NCBI RefSeq assembly: GCF_003600685.1
Contig: NZ_CP032084.1
Location: 2,232,001-2,296,000 of the forward strand
DNA length: 64,000 nucleotides
Reading direction: 5' to 3'
Origin: Achromobacter sp. B7
Lineage (GTDB): Bacteria; Pseudomonadota; Gammaproteobacteria; Burkholderiales; Burkholderiaceae_B
The notes under the pieces were generated by a model that ran no database searches, was not told where the DNA came from, and saw only the letters and a program-made list of their open reading frames with translations. The position numbers and the translations under genes are program-made. Shown piece by piece: positions 43,412 to 53,868 of this stretch. How positions within the stretch are numbered: position 1 is the first letter of the stretch; every line of letters starts with the position of its first letter.

Positions 43412-44605
43412 ATGAATAAGAAAAGCGCTATGTGGCGCAGCGCGGCAGTGCTCACGCTGACGGCATCGGCTCTCACCCTGGCCGCTTGCGGCAAGAAACA
43501 AGACGCACCGCAGGCGGGCAAACCGCAAGTGACCGTGGTGACCCTGACCACGCAACCCGTTTCCCTGACCACCGAACTGCCGGGCCGCACGTCCGCGTTC
43601 CGCGTGGCCGAAGTGCGGCCCCAGGTGAACGGCATCGTGCAAAAGCGCCTGTTCACCGAAGGCGGCGAGGTCAAGGCCGGCCAGCAGCTCTATCAGATCG
43701 ACCCGGCGCTGTACCAAGCCAGCCTCGACAGCCAGAAGGCTGCGCTGGCCCGCGCCCAGGCGCAGCAGAAGACGGCCGCCTTGCTGGCCGAACGCTACAA
43801 GCCGCTGGTGGCCACGCGCGCCGTCAGCCAACAGACCTACGACAACGCCGTGGCGTCGCGCGACCAGGCGGCGGCCGATGTGCTGTCGGCCAAGGCCGCG
43901 CTGGATACGGCGCGCATCAACCTCGTCTACACCAAGGTGCTGTCGCCCATCGACGGCATCATCGGCCGTTCCGCGGTGACCGAAGGCGCGCTGGTCACGG
44001 CCAACCAGACCGCCGCCCTGGCCTCGGTGCAGCAGATTGACCCGATCTACGTCGACGTGACGCAGTCCAGCGTGCAGCTGCTGCGCTTGCAGGACGCGCT
44101 GGCCAGCGGCCAGCTGAAGAAGGCCGATGGCGAACAAGCCGCGCTGGTGTCGCTGACCCTGGAAGACGGCTCGCAATACAAGCAGACCGGCAAACTGCAA
44201 TTTTCGGAAGTCACGGTGGACCAGGGCACCGGTTCCATCACGTTGCGCGCGGTGTTCCCGAACCCCGACCGGCGCCTGTTGCCCGGCATGTTCGTGCGCG
44301 CGCGGCTGGCTGACGGCGTGGCCGCCGACGGGCTGCTGGTGCCGCAACGCGGCGTGACGCGCAACCAGCGTGGCCTGCCGACGGCGCTTGTCGTCAATGA
44401 CAAGAACCAGGTCGAGCTGCGCCAACTGACGACCGACCGCGCCATTGGCGACAAGTGGCTGGTTACCGACGGCCTGGCCGCCGGCGACAAGGTGATCGTG
44501 GAAGGCTTGCAAATGGTGCGTCCGGGCGTCGAAGTCGTCGCTACCGAGGCTGGCGCCAACGCACAGCAGCCGCAGGCGGCCAATGCCGCCCCGGCCAAGC
44601 AGTAA
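43412..44605 (+). CDS. RND efflux periplasmic adaptor (AcrA/MexA family) lipoprotein
   Basis: The ATG at 43412 starts a lipoprotein signal ending LAAC (Cys26); the product is 397 residues. An upstream in-frame codon at 43325 would hide the signal. Typical adaptor parts follow: the split lipoyl domain ([34 protein letters not shown]), an alpha-helical hairpin rich in Ala and Gln (about 100-170), the second lipoyl half, and beta-barrel domains. It links the inner-membrane pump to the outer-membrane channel. The set resembles AxyABM of Achromobacter and MexAB-OprM of Pseudomonas. Confidence 0.92.
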   Translation: MNKKSAMWRSAAVLTLTASALTLAACGKKQDAPQAGKPQVTVVTLTTQPVSLTTELPGRTSAFRVAEVRPQVNGIVQKRLFTEGGEVKAGQQLYQIDPALYQASLDSQKAALARAQAQQKTAALLAERYKPLVATRAVSQQTYDNAVASRDQAAADVLSAKAALDTARINLVYTKVLSPIDGIIGRSAVTEGALVTANQTAALASVQQIDPIYVDVTQSSVQLLRLQDALASGQLKKADGEQAALVSLTLEDGSQYKQTGKLQFSEVTVDQGTGSITLRAVFPNPDRRLLPGMFVRARLADGVAADGLLVPQRGVTRNQRGLPTALVVNDKNQVELRQLTTDRAIGDKWLVTDGLAAGDKVIVEGLQMVRPGVEVVATEAGANAQQPQAANAAPAKQ

Positions 44606-44619
44606 TCAGGGAGCCTTGC

Positions 44620-47600
44620 ATGGCAAAGTTTTTTATCGATAGGCCGGTATTCGCGTGGGTGATCGCGATTGTGCTGATGATGGCCGGTGCGCTGTCCATC
44701 CTGCAATTGCCGGTCTCGCAGTACCCCAACATCGCCCCGCCCGCGATCGGCATCGCGGTGACCTACCCGGGTGCGTCCGCGCAAACCGTGCAGGACACCG
44801 TGGTGCAGGTCATCGAACAGCAGATGAACGGGCTGGACGGCTTGCAGTACATCTCGTCGGAAAGCAATTCCGACGGCAGCATGTCCATCACGCTGACGTT
44901 CAAGCAGGGCACCAACCCGGACACGGCGCAGGTGCAGGTGCAGAACAAGCTGGCGCTGGCGCAGCCTTTGTTGCCGCAGGAAGTGCAGCAGCAGGGTATC
45001 CGCGTCACCAAGGCCACGAAGAACTTCCTGATCGTGGCGGGCTTCGTGTCCACCGACGGCACGATGACCAAGGACGACCTGGCCGACTACGTGGCCTCGT
45101 ACGTGCAGGATCCCATCAGCCGCACGCAGGGCGTGGGTGACTTCCAGCTGTTCGGCTCGCAGTACGCGATGCGGATCTGGCTGGACCCGGCCAAGCTCGT
45201 GAACTACGGGCTGACCACGGTGGACGTGGTGACGGCGATCAAGGAACAGAACGTGCAGGTGTCGTCCGGCCAGCTGGGCGGCCTGCCGTCCGTGCGCGGG
45301 CAGCAATTGAACGCCACCATCATCGGGCCGTCGCGCCTGGAGAAGCCGGAAGACTTCGGCCGCATCCTGCTCAAGGTCAACGCCGATGGCTCGCAAGTGC
45401 GTCTGGGCGATGTCTCGCGCATTGAACTGGGTGGGCAGACCTACGCCATCGACAGCTTCTACAACGGCAAGCCCGCCTCGGGCCTGGCGATCAAGCTGGC
45501 CCCGGGCGCCAACGCGCTGGACACGGCGCAGGCGGTGCGCGACACCATCAACAATCTGAAGCCGTACTTCCCGCCGGGCATGGACGTCGTCTATCCGTAC
45601 GACACGACGCCGTTCGTCAGCCTGTCGATCCATGAAGTGTTCAAGACGCTGGTCGAAGCCATCATCCTGGTCTTCCTGGTGATGTACCTGTTCTTGCAGA
45701 ACTTCCGCGCCACCATCATCCCCACGCTGGCCGTGCCGGTGGTGTTGCTGGGTACGTTCGGCGTGCTGGCCGCGTTCGGTTATTCCATCAACACCTTGAC
45801 GATGTTCGGCATGGTGCTGGCCATTGGCCTGTTGGTGGACGATGCGATCGTGGTGGTGGAAAACGTGGAGCGGGTGATGGCCGAAGAGGGCTTGACGCCC
45901 AAGCAGGCCACGCGCAAATCCATGGGCCAGATCACGGGCGCGCTGATCGGTATTGCCATGGTGCTGGCCGCCGTGTTCATCCCGATGGCGTTCTTCGGCG
46001 GCTCCACCGGCGTGATCTACCGCCAGTTCTCGATCACGATCGTGTCCTCGATGGTGTTGTCGGTGCTGGTTGCCATCGTCTTCACGCCGGCCTTGTGCGC
46101 CACCTTGCTCAAGCCGATCCCCAAGGGCCATCACGGTACGAAGAAGGGTTTCTTCGGCTGGTTCAACCGCTCGTTCGAGCGCAGCAGCAACGGCTATGCC
46201 AATACCGTTGCGCGCGGGCTGAACCGCACCAAGCGCCTGATGATCGTGTACCTGGCGTTGGTCATTGCCATGGGCTGGCTGTTCACGCGTATTCCCACGG
46301 CCTTCCTGCCGGCCGAGGACCAGGGCATCTTGTTCGCCCAGATCCAGACGCCCGCCGGCGCCACCGCCGAAGCCACCAAGGCCGTCATCGACGACGCGAC
46401 CAAGTACCTGCTGACCGAGGAAAAGGACGCCGTGACATCGGTGTTCGCCGTCAACGGCTTTAACTTCGGCGGCCGTGGCCAGAACGCGTCCATCCTGTTC
46501 ATCAAGCTGCGCGACTGGGAAGAACGCGGCGACGCCAGGCTCAAGGCCGGCGCCGTGGCGGCGCGCGCCAACGCGCACTTCGGCAAGACCGAGCGCCGCG
46601 CGCAACTGTTCGTGGTGCCGCCGCCGTCCGTGATGGAATTGGGCAACGTCACCGGCTTTGACTTCCAGCTGATGGACCGCGCCGGCGTGGGCCACGAAAA
46701 GCTGCTTGCCGCGCGCAACCAGCTGCTGGGCGAAGCCGCCAAGAGCCCGGTGCTGGTGGGCGTGCGTCCCAACGGCATCGAAGACGCGCCGCAGTACCAA
46801 CTGGATATCGACCGCGAAAAAGCGCGTGCGCTGGGCGTGGCCGTGTCGGACATCAACAGCACGCTGGCCACGGCGTGGGGGTCGTCGTACGTCAACGACT
46901 TCATCGACCGGGGCCGCGTGAAGAAGGTGTTCGCGCAGGGCGAGGCGTCCTCGCGCATGCTGCCGGAAGACCTGAACAAATGGTACGTACGCAACAATGC
47001 GGGCGACATGGTGCCGTTCTCGGCGTTCTCGAAAGCCACGTGGAGCTTCGGCCCGCAAAAGCTGAACCGCTATAACGGCGTGCCGTCCTACAACATCCAG
47101 GGCCAGGCGGCGCCGGGTTATAGCTCGGGCGCGGCCATGGAAGAAATGGAAAAGCTGGCGGCCAAGCTGCCGGTGGGCGTGGGCTTTGAATGGACGGGGC
47201 TGTCGTTCGAAGAACGCCTGTCCGGTTCGCAGGCCCCGGCGCTGTACGCCATTTCGTTGATCGTGGTGTTCCTGTGCCTGGCCGCGTTGTATGAAAGCTG
47301 GTCCATCCCGACGGCGGTGATGCTGGTGGTGCCGCTGGGCATTATCGGCGTGCTGCTGGCGACGCTGGCACGCGGGCTGTCCAACGACGTGTACTTCCAG
47401 GTGGGGCTGTTGACCACGGTGGGGCTGGCGGCCAAGAACGCGATTCTGATCGTGGAATTTGCCAAGGAACACTTCGAGTCTGGCGCAAGCCTGACGGAGT
47501 CGGCCATCCACGCCGCCCGCCAACGCTTGCGCCCCATCCTGATGACGTCGCTGGCGTTCATCCTGGGCGTGACGCCGCTGGCGATTTCGTCGGGCGCCGG

Positions 47601-47799
47601 TTCGGGCAGCCAGAACGCCATCGGCACGGGCGTGATCGGCGGCATGCTGACCGGCACGTTCCTGGCCATCTTCTTTGTTCCGGCCTTCTTCGTCATCATG
47701 CTGCGCGTGTTCAAGGTCAAGCGCATGAGCGAAAACCAAGACAAGCACGACACCAGCGCCAACGGCTCGCAGGAAGTGTCCGCCGAAGGACAACCGTAA
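44620..47799 (+). CDS. RND efflux pump, HAE1 family (AcrB/MexB type)
   Basis: The ATG at 44620, with CAGGGAG upstream, gives 1059 residues, the standard size. [27 protein letters not shown] is the first membrane helix. The proton-relay Asp pair is in [18 protein letters not shown], and [17 protein letters not shown] and [22 protein letters not shown] are further signatures. Twelve membrane segments and two large periplasmic loops are expected. It exports drugs or metabolites using the proton gradient. Its TAA overlaps the ATG of the channel gene (TAATG). Confidence 0.95.
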   Translation: MAKFFIDRPVFAWVIAIVLMMAGALSILQLPVSQYPNIAPPAIGIAVTYPGASAQTVQDTVVQVIEQQMNGLDGLQYISSESNSDGSMSITLTFKQGTNPDTAQVQVQNKLALAQPLLPQEVQQQGIRVTKATKNFLIVAGFVSTDGTMTKDDLADYVASYVQDPISRTQGVGDFQLFGSQYAMRIWLDPAKLVNYGLTTVDVVTAIKEQNVQVSSGQLGGLPSVRGQQLNATIIGPSRLEKPEDFGRILLKVNADGSQVRLGDVSRIELGGQTYAIDSFYNGKPASGLAIKLAPGANALDTAQAVRDTINNLKPYFPPGMDVVYPYDTTPFVSLSIHEVFKTLVEAIILVFLVMYLFLQNFRATIIPTLAVPVVLLGTFGVLAAFGYSINTLTMFGMVLAIGLLVDDAIVVVENVERVMAEEGLTPKQATRKSMGQITGALIGIAMVLAAVFIPMAFFGGSTGVIYRQFSITIVSSMVLSVLVAIVFTPALCATLLKPIPKGHHGTKKGFFGWFNRSFERSSNGYANTVARGLNRTKRLMIVYLALVIAMGWLFTRIPTAFLPAEDQGILFAQIQTPAGATAEATKAVIDDATKYLLTEEKDAVTSVFAVNGFNFGGRGQNASILFIKLRDWEERGDARLKAGAVAARANAHFGKTERRAQLFVVPPPSVMELGNVTGFDFQLMDRAGVGHEKLLAARNQLLGEAAKSPVLVGVRPNGIEDAPQYQLDIDREKARALGVAVSDINSTLATAWGSSYVNDFIDRGRVKKVFAQGEASSRMLPEDLNKWYVRNNAGDMVPFSAFSKATWSFGPQKLNRYNGVPSYNIQGQAAPGYSSGAAMEEMEKLAAKLPVGVGFEWTGLSFEERLSGSQAPALYAISLIVVFLCLAALYESWSIPTAVMLVVPLGIIGVLLATLARGLSNDVYFQVGLLTTVGLAAKNAILIVEFAKEHFESGASLTESAIHAARQRLRPILMTSLAFILGVTPLAISSGAGSGSQNAIGTGVIGGMLTGTFLAIFFVPAFFVIMLRVFKVKRMSENQDKHDTSANGSQEVSAEGQP

Positions 47800-49298
47800 T
47801 GAAACTTCAGATGAGAACCTTGTTGTCTGTTTCCCTGGCGGCGGCCCTGGCGGGCTGCTCGCTGGCCCCGACCTACGAACGGCCCGACGCGCCCGTCAGC
47901 GCCAACTATCCCACGGGCGATGCCTACAAGGCCGATGGCTCGCAGCTGGCGCAGGGCATGTCCACCGCCGACGTCGGCTGGCGCGACTTCTTCAGCGACC
48001 CGCTGCTGCAACAGCTGATCGAACTGTCGCTGGCCAACAACCGCGACCTGCGCGTGGCCGCGTTGAACGTGGAAGCGGCGCGTGCACAGTACCGTATTCA
48101 GCGTGCCGACCTGCTGCCCAGCGTGGGCGTGGCCGGCAAGGAAACCGCGCAGCGCACGCCGGCCGACCTGTCGCCCAGCGGCAGCGCCACCACCAGCCAC
48201 AACTACCAGGTGGGCGCCGCACTGTCGGCCTGGGAACTGGACCTGTTCGGCCGCATCCGCAGCCTGAGCGACCAGGCGCTGGAGTCTTATCTGGCGCTGG
48301 ACGAAACGCGCACGGCCACGCAGCTGACGCTGATTGCCGAAGTGGCCAATGCCTATCTGACCTTGCGCGCCGACCAGGAATTGCTGGGCCTGACGCGTGA
48401 CACGCTAAAGAGCCAGGAAGATTCGTTCAAGCTCACGCAGCAAAGCTACGACCAGGGGCTGTCCACGGCGCTGGACCTGAGCCAGGCGGAAGTGTCGCTG
48501 CGCACGGCCCAGCGCAACCTGTCGCAATACACGCGTCAGGCCGCGCAGGACCGCAATGCGTTGACGCTGCTGGTGGGCCAGCCGATGTCGCCGGAAATGG
48601 TGGCGGCGCTGGACCAGGCCGTAAAGCTGGATGACGGCATGTTGCCCACGACCTTGCCGGCCGGCTTGCCGTCGGATCTGTTGGCGCGCCGCCCGGACAT
48701 CCGCGCGGCCGAACATCAGCTCAAGGGCGCCAACGCCAACATCGGCGCGGCGCGCGCGGCGTTCTTTCCCACCATCAGCCTGACCGGCCAGGCGGGCACC
48801 GCCAGCGCCAGCCTGGGCGGCTTGTTCGAAGGCGGTTCGGGCGCGTGGAGCTTCGTGCCGCAGATCACCGTGCCGATCTTCGCCGGCGGTTCGCTGCAAG
48901 CGAATCTGGATTTGGCCAAGGTGCAGAAGAACATCCAGGTGGCGCAGTACGAAAGGTCCATTCAGACGGGCTTTCGTGAAGTGGCCGACGCCTTGGCCGG
49001 GCGCGGCACGCTGGACGACCAGATCCAGGCGCAGCGCCTGCTGGTGGACGCCAACCAGCGCGCCTACGACGTGTCGGACCAGCGTTTCCGCCAGGGCATC
49101 GACGACTACCTGAGCGTGCTGGATTCGCAGCGTTCGCTGTACACGTCGCAGCAAGCGCTGGTGGATACGCGGCTGGCCCGGCTGTCCAACTTGGTTACCT
49201 TGTACAAGGTGCTGGGCGGCGGTTGGACCGAGCGCACGGTCACGGCTACGACCGCGCAGGGGTCGGGCGGGGGCGCGAGCGCAGGCTCGGGTTCGTAA
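47799..49298 (+). CDS. RND outer-membrane channel lipoprotein (OprM/NodT family)
   Basis: The 499-residue protein has a lipoprotein signal ending LAGC (Cys20) and the duplicated outer-membrane efflux protein architecture with long helices: LIELSLANNRDLRVAALNVEAARAQYRIQRADLLPSV and LLARRPDIRAAEHQLKGANANIGAARAAFFPTISLTG. It forms the trimeric exit duct for the pump encoded just upstream, with which it is translationally coupled. The C-terminus has a low-complexity Gly/Ser tail. A strong bidirectional terminator follows 22 bases after the stop. Confidence 0.94.
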   Translation: MKLQMRTLLSVSLAAALAGCSLAPTYERPDAPVSANYPTGDAYKADGSQLAQGMSTADVGWRDFFSDPLLQQLIELSLANNRDLRVAALNVEAARAQYRIQRADLLPSVGVAGKETAQRTPADLSPSGSATTSHNYQVGAALSAWELDLFGRIRSLSDQALESYLALDETRTATQLTLIAEVANAYLTLRADQELLGLTRDTLKSQEDSFKLTQQSYDQGLSTALDLSQAEVSLRTAQRNLSQYTRQAAQDRNALTLLVGQPMSPEMVAALDQAVKLDDGMLPTTLPAGLPSDLLARRPDIRAAEHQLKGANANIGAARAAFFPTISLTGQAGTASASLGGLFEGGSGAWSFVPQITVPIFAGGSLQANLDLAKVQKNIQVAQYERSIQTGFREVADALAGRGTLDDQIQAQRLLVDANQRAYDVSDQRFRQGIDDYLSVLDSQRSLYTSQQALVDTRLARLSNLVTLYKVLGGGWTERTVTATTAQGSGGGASAGSGS

Positions 49299-49320
49299 CC
49301 GCAACGGACTCGCCAAAAAC

Positions 49321-49354
49321 AAAACGGGCCGATCGAAAGATCGGCCCGTTTTTT
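49321..49354. terminator. Bidirectional intrinsic terminator
   Basis: Fourteen-base arms (49321-49334 and 49339-49352) enclose a GAAA tetraloop, with T residues to 49354 on the plus side and the A run giving a T tract on the minus side. It serves both the efflux operon and the convergent GlsB-like gene. Confidence 0.9.
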
Positions 49355-49377
49355 ATTGATGCTTGCCTGGCAGGGCG

Positions 49378-49629
49378 TCAGGTGCGCTTGCGGGCGACAA
49401 GGCCAACCACGAACAGCACGATGATGGCGCCCACAACCGAGGCGATCCAGCCAGCCGGTTCGCCCTCTGCGTACCAACCCATCGTCTGACCCAGGAAACC
49501 GGCAACCACGGCGCCGACGATACCCAGGATGGTGGTCATGATGATCCCCATGTTCTGGTCTCCGGGCATGATGGCGCGGGCGATCAAGCCCACGATGAAC
49601 CCGACGATGATCATGATGATAATGCTCAT
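49378..49629 (-). CDS. GlsB/YeaQ/YmgE-family small membrane protein
   Basis: The start at 49629 is preferred to the ATG six bases earlier because AAGGAG then sits seven bases upstream. The 83-residue product MSIIIMIIVGFIVGLIARAIMPGDQNMGIIMTTILGIVGAVVAGFLG has three hydrophobic segments and the GxxxG-rich pattern of the transglycosylase-associated (GlsB/YeaQ/YmgE) family, small inner-membrane proteins linked to general stress, with no catalytic function shown. It shares a bidirectional terminator with the efflux operon. Confidence 0.88.
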   Translation of the reverse strand: MSIIIMIIVGFIVGLIARAIMPGDQNMGIIMTTILGIVGAVVAGFLGQTMGWYAEGEPAGWIASVVGAIIVLFVVGLVARKRT

Positions 49630-49766
49630 GCGCATACTCCTTGCTTTAATAAAAAGGGGGCGATGTGCACTGATGATACTCACGCTTTTTGGGGGGCGGC
49701 TGTAACAACTGGTATGTGGCGCGGCCATGCAACAAGTCGGGCAATCGGGCCTGGATGGTGTCCGGA

Positions 49767-50381
49767 TCAGGAGGTAATGTCGATCAGTTGGGCGACGTCC
49801 TTGGTCAGCGCCGAGACGCTGTCGGTGTCAGACGCCAGCAGCCGCGCGTGGCCGTCCTTGTCGAAAATGTACACGCCACGGCTGTGCGTGACCTCGTACA
49901 TGTCGGCGTCGTCGCCCGGGCGCGGCTTTTCAATCTGGTAGGCCACGCGGTAGCGCCGAGCCAGGTCCGCGATCTGTTTTTCGTCGCCCGTCACGCCGAT
50001 GGCGTTGTTGTTGAAGGCGTTGACGTAGGCTTGCAGGATGTCGGGCGTGTCGCGGTGCGGGTCGACGCTGACGAACACGATGCGCACGTTCTTGGCCTTG
50101 TCGCCCAGGTTTTGCAGCACGGCTGTCAACTGCGCCATGGTGGTGGGGCAGATGTCCGGGCAACTGGCGTAGCCGAAGAACAGCATGACCGTCTTGCCCT
50201 TCAGGTCGTCGCTGCTGATGGTCTTGCCGCCCGCGCCGGGCAGCGAGAATTTCAGGTCGGGCAGATGCCCCTTGACGTTGTACAGCGTCCAGTCCACGTT
50301 CCGATCGCCGCAGGCGGCAAGAAACACGCAAAGGGCCAACAGCAGACCACGCCAGGCGCGGCCGGTAATGAGGTGTCGCAT
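49767..50381 (-). CDS. SCO1/SenC-family copper chaperone lipoprotein
   Basis: The ATG at 50381 starts a lipoprotein signal with LAAC (Cys24); longer starts lack support. The product is 204 residues with a thioredoxin-like fold: the copper-binding CxxxC is Cys74-PDI-Cys78 (FFGYASCPDICPT), the third ligand is His166 in EVTHSRGVYIFD, and VSVDPHRDTPDIL is conserved. SCO proteins deliver copper to the CuA site of cytochrome c oxidase or handle redox on the periplasmic side. No oxidase genes lie in this window. Confidence 0.92.
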   Translation of the reverse strand: MRHLITGRAWRGLLLALCVFLAACGDRNVDWTLYNVKGHLPDLKFSLPGAGGKTISSDDLKGKTVMLFFGYASCPDICPTTMAQLTAVLQNLGDKAKNVRIVFVSVDPHRDTPDILQAYVNAFNNNAIGVTGDEKQIADLARRYRVAYQIEKPRPGDDADMYEVTHSRGVYIFDKDGHARLLASDTDSVSALTKDVAQLIDITS

Positions 50382-50678
50382 GAGTCTCAGGAAAGGCCGA
50401 AAGAGTTGTAGGAGCAATCCGTCCCGGATCAAGCCGGTCAAACCCGTTGATTCTACCTGCATGGATGCGGCGGGCCGGCGGCCGGCCAGGGGCACGGGGC
50501 GTTGGGCGCGCCCGGTTCTTGTCCTGGCGCAAACATCCGCTTCGGCCTGGGGCCCCGGGCCGATTTGTGAAGCTTTGTGGGGAGTGTGTTTTAGATGTCG
50601 CAAAGTCATTCCATCGACGATGCGCGCGGTCTATATTCAGAGCCTCGTCAGTAACGCAGCTACAGGAAGGTCCTGAAC

Positions 50679-51443
50679 GTGGATATGGCATCCGGCACGG
50701 CAATTCGTTATCCGTTGTTCCCGTATTACCCCGCAGTAATCGACATCCTGCATAACCGCAACGCCGGCCGCGTGCTGGACGCGCCCTGCGGAACAGGCTG
50801 GCTGGGCGATATGCTCTCGGCCCAGGGCAGCCGGCAAATTGCCGTGGACGGCGTAGGCCTGTGGGAATTTCCGCCCGCCGACGCCGGCTATCAGTCAGTC
50901 ACCGAGCACGATCTGGACACGCCCCTGAAGGTGGACACCGCCTACGACGCGGTGGTGTGCTGCGAGGCGATCCACCTGATGACCAACCCGGGCGTGCTGG
51001 CGCAGAGCCTGTACCAGGCGCTGCGGCCGGGCGGTACCTTGATCGTCACCACGCCGAATACGTGGTATCTGCGGTCAAGGTGGCAATTTCTGATGCGCGG
51101 GTTTCATTCCGGCTTTCGTCCCATGGTGGGCAAGCAGCGCGGCGTGGATTACATCGCGTATTTTCCGTTCAGCTTTCCGCAACTGCACCTGCTGCTGACG
51201 CATTACGGCTACACGGACATTACGCTGCATGAAGTCAACGAGCCCAAGCCCAAGCGCATGATCGAGCGTCTGCTGGCCGTGCCGTCGCGCCTGTATTACC
51301 GAGGCCGGGTGAAGGGGGCCGAGAACGAAGACGTGCGTCGATTCTGGAAGCAGGCCGGGTCGGATCAGTCGGTGTATGGACGCTGGCTGGTGGTGTCGGC
51401 GCGTCGTCCGGACGAGCCGGTGCCTGCGCAGACGCAGGCGTAG
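50679..51443 (+). CDS. SAM-dependent methyltransferase (class I)
   Basis: The GTG at 50679 is chosen because AGGAAGG (50664-50670) lies eight bases upstream; the ATG at 50685 would be 14 bases away. The product is 254 residues. SAM-binding motif I is VLDAPCGTGWLGDML (residues about 28-42), with a later YDAVVCCEAIHLM and RPGGTLIVTTPNTWYLRSRW, as in Methyltransf_11/23-type enzymes acting on small molecules or lipid-linked substrates. The substrate is unknown. It is monocistronic, divergent from the SCO gene, and followed by a hexanucleotide repeat and a terminator. Confidence 0.85.
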   Translation: MDMASGTAIRYPLFPYYPAVIDILHNRNAGRVLDAPCGTGWLGDMLSAQGSRQIAVDGVGLWEFPPADAGYQSVTEHDLDTPLKVDTAYDAVVCCEAIHLMTNPGVLAQSLYQALRPGGTLIVTTPNTWYLRSRWQFLMRGFHSGFRPMVGKQRGVDYIAYFPFSFPQLHLLLTHYGYTDITLHEVNEPKPKRMIERLLAVPSRLYYRGRVKGAENEDVRRFWKQAGSDQSVYGRWLVVSARRPDEPVPAQTQA

Positions 51444-51455
51444 GTGACGGGGAAA

Positions 51456-51512
51456 GGCGAAGCGAAGTCGAAGCCGAAGTCGAAGTCGAAGTCGAAGCCG
51501 AAGTCGAAGCCC
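51456..51512. repeat. Hexanucleotide tandem repeat (GAAGTC/GAAGCC)
   Basis: About nine 6-base units of GAAGYC type run from 51463 to about 51512, led in by GCGAA repeats and followed by GTAGCC/CTAGCC variants up to about 51535. The block lies between the methyltransferase stop and its terminator and seems noncoding. Confidence 0.8.
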
Positions 51513-51543
51513 TAGCCGTAGCCGTAGCCCTAGGCGCAGGCGC

Positions 51544-51584
51544 AAAAAAGCCCGCAGCGGATTGCAACCGCTGCGGGCTTTTTT
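51544..51584. terminator. Bidirectional intrinsic terminator between methyltransferase and prlC
   Basis: Six A residues, an 11-base perfect GC-rich stem (51550-51560 with 51568-51578) around a 7-base loop, then six T residues. The symmetric A and T tracts let it work for both convergent genes. Confidence 0.9.
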
Positions 51585-51600
51585 GCGCGGGGCAGGGCGA

Positions 51601-53667
51601 TCAGCTGCCGCTCATTCCACTGTGGCGCAGCAGGGCGTCGATGCGAGGCTCCCGGCCGCGGAACGCGGCGAACGATTCGGCCGCCGGGCGCGAGCCGCCC
51701 ACGGCCAGCACTTCGCGCCGGAAGCGCGCGCCGGTTTCCGGGTCCAGCGTGCCCAAGGGGTTGCCCGGCTGCTTGGCCGCGGCTTCCTCGAAGGCCTCGT
51801 ACGCGTCGGCCGACAGCACTTCCGCCCACTTGTAGCTGTAGTAGCCCGCGCCGTAGCCGCCGGCGAACAGGTGCGAAAACGCGTGCGGCAGACGATGCCA
51901 CGACGGCGGGAACAGCACGGCCACTTCCTGGCGCACTTCCTGCAACAGCGCCAGCACTTCCGTAATGGTGGCGCCGTTGGGGCGGTCGTGCATCAACATG
52001 TCGAACAGGGCAAATTCGATCTGGCGCACCGCCTGCATGCCGCTTTGGAAATTGCGCGCGGCGACCAGGCGGTCGTAAAGCGCGCGCGGCAGCGGCTCAC
52101 CGGTGTCCACGTGCGCCGACAGCTTTTGCACCACGGCCCATTCCCAGCAGAAGTTCTCCATGAACTGCGACGGCAGTTCGATAGCATCCCATTCAACGCT
52201 GGCGAAGGCCGCCGCGCCGGGTTCGTCCACCTCGGACAGCAGCGCGTGCAGCGCATGACCGGTTTCGTGGAACAGCGTGATGACGTCGTCGTGCGTAAGC
52301 ACGGCGGCGCGGTCGCCGTTGGGGCGCGAGAAGTTGCAGGTCAGGTAGACCACGGGCGTTTGCACGTGGCCGGCGACGACGCGGCGGGCGCGTTCGCTGT
52401 CGACCCAGGCGCCGCTTTGCTTGCCCGAGCGGGCATACAGGTCCAGGTACAGATAGCCGATCAAGCCGCCATCCGCGCGCTCGACGCGCACGCCGCGCGC
52501 GTCGCTGTGCCAGGTGGAGACGGGCGTTTCGGTCAGGCGCACGTCGAACAGTTTTTCGATGACGTCGAACAGGCCGGCCAGCACACGCGGTTCGGTGAAG
52601 TACTGCTTCACTTCGTCTTCGGAATACGCATAGCGCGATTCGCGCAGGCGTTCCGAAGCAAAGGCCACGTCCCAGGGTTGCAGCTCGTCCAGGCCCAGTT
52701 CGCCCGTGGCGTAGGCCTTGAGCTCGGCCAGGTCGCGTTGCGCAAACGGTTTGGCGCGGGCGGCCAGGTCACGCAAAAAGACGGTGACTTCGCCGGCGTC
52801 GCGCGCCATGCGGGTCTGCAAGCGCAGCGAGGCGTAGGTGCCCAGGCCCAGCAGGCCGGATTCTTCGGCGCGCAGCGACAGCAGCTCTTCGATCAGGGGG
52901 GAATTGTCGAACTTGGCATCGCCTTGTTCGGATGCCACGGTGCCGTAGCCGCGATACAGCGCTTCGCGCAGCGTGCGGTCTTGCGCGTACTGCATCACGG
53001 GCAGGTAGCACGGCATTTTCAGGGTCAGCTTCCAGCCCGTCTTGCCGTCTTCTGCGGCGGCGGCGCGGGCGGCGGACAGCACATCGGCCGGGATGCCGGC
53101 CAGGCGCGATTCATCGTCCACCAGCAGCGACCAGGCGTCGATGGCGTCCAGCACGTTCTCGGAAAACTTCTGCGACGCCTGCGCTTCGCGGTCGGAGATC
53201 TGCGCGTAGCGTTCGCGATCGGCGCCTTGCAATTCCACGCCGCTCAAGCGGAAGTCGCGCAGCGCCATGTCGACGATGCGGCGGCGCACGGGCGACCACG
53301 ATGCAAAGTCGGGCGCGGCGGCCAGACGCTGGTATTGCTGGTACAGGCCTTCGTGCAGCCCGACCCAGGTTGAAAATTCGGTGATCAGCGGCAGCGCGGC
53401 GTTATAGGCTTCGCGCAGTTCGGGCGTGTTGACGACAGCGTTCAAGTGGCCGGCCACCGACCAGGCGCGCCACAGGCGTTCAGAGGCGGTGTCCAGCGGT
53501 TCCACCACGGCTTCCCAGGTGGGCGCCAGCGCGGCATCGGCGGCGTGGTCCACGGCCTTGCGGGCGATGCCCAGCAGTTCTTCCACGGCCGGCACGATGT
53601 GCTCGGGCTTGACGGCCGCGTAGTCGACCAGATCGGAAACGGGGGCAAGCAAGGGGTTCTGGGTCAT
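51601..53667 (-). CDS. prlC: Oligopeptidase A (M3 family metallopeptidase)
   Basis: The ATG at 53667 gives 688 residues beginning MTQNPLLAPVSDLVDYAAVKPEHI, the conserved OpdA start. The zinc-binding HEXXH is His467-ETG-His471 (ITLFHETGHALHALL), with the downstream Glu of the M3 fold in the following helix. Cytoplasmic oligopeptidase A degrades short peptides and signal peptide remnants. The gene is on the minus strand, 201 bases after folD, and ends at a bidirectional terminator. Confidence 0.94.
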   Translation of the reverse strand: MTQNPLLAPVSDLVDYAAVKPEHIVPAVEELLGIARKAVDHAADAALAPTWEAVVEPLDTASERLWRAWSVAGHLNAVVNTPELREAYNAALPLITEFSTWVGLHEGLYQQYQRLAAAPDFASWSPVRRRIVDMALRDFRLSGVELQGADRERYAQISDREAQASQKFSENVLDAIDAWSLLVDDESRLAGIPADVLSAARAAAAEDGKTGWKLTLKMPCYLPVMQYAQDRTLREALYRGYGTVASEQGDAKFDNSPLIEELLSLRAEESGLLGLGTYASLRLQTRMARDAGEVTVFLRDLAARAKPFAQRDLAELKAYATGELGLDELQPWDVAFASERLRESRYAYSEDEVKQYFTEPRVLAGLFDVIEKLFDVRLTETPVSTWHSDARGVRVERADGGLIGYLYLDLYARSGKQSGAWVDSERARRVVAGHVQTPVVYLTCNFSRPNGDRAAVLTHDDVITLFHETGHALHALLSEVDEPGAAAFASVEWDAIELPSQFMENFCWEWAVVQKLSAHVDTGEPLPRALYDRLVAARNFQSGMQAVRQIEFALFDMLMHDRPNGATITEVLALLQEVRQEVAVLFPPSWHRLPHAFSHLFAGGYGAGYYSYKWAEVLSADAYEAFEEAAAKQPGNPLGTLDPETGARFRREVLAVGGSRPAAESFAAFRGREPRIDALLRHSGMSGS

Positions 53668-53807
53668 GGTGTTACCGGGATCGGGATGTGAAAAGGCGGG
53701 GGGCGGACCCAGCACGGTGCCCAACGAAGGCACGCGGGGCCGCAAAGACATAAGGATCAGATAGGGACGATCCGCCCGAAAGCAAGGGCAGTCAAGCCCA
53801 CATGCGG

Positions 53808-53850
53808 CAAGGGCAACGCGCAGCCGTTGGCGGCCTGCGCATTGCCCTTG
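53808..53850 (-). terminator. Large hairpin after folD
   Basis: Sixteen-base arms with one internal mismatch (53808-53823 and 53835-53850) lie 19 bases past the folD stop, in the folD-prlC gap. No T tract follows on the minus strand, so intrinsic termination is uncertain; it could stabilise the folD mRNA end. Confidence 0.4.
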
Positions 53851-53868
53851 TGATGGGTCTGGAACGTG

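Noticed and set aside
44047..47793. A 1,248-codon minus-strand open frame opposite the RND pump
   Set aside because: Same codon-bias shadow effect; the plus-strand AcrB-type protein has all expected motifs.
51456..51535. CRISPR-like array
   Set aside because: The units are 6 bases with no spacers and no cas genes are nearby; it is a simple tandem repeat.
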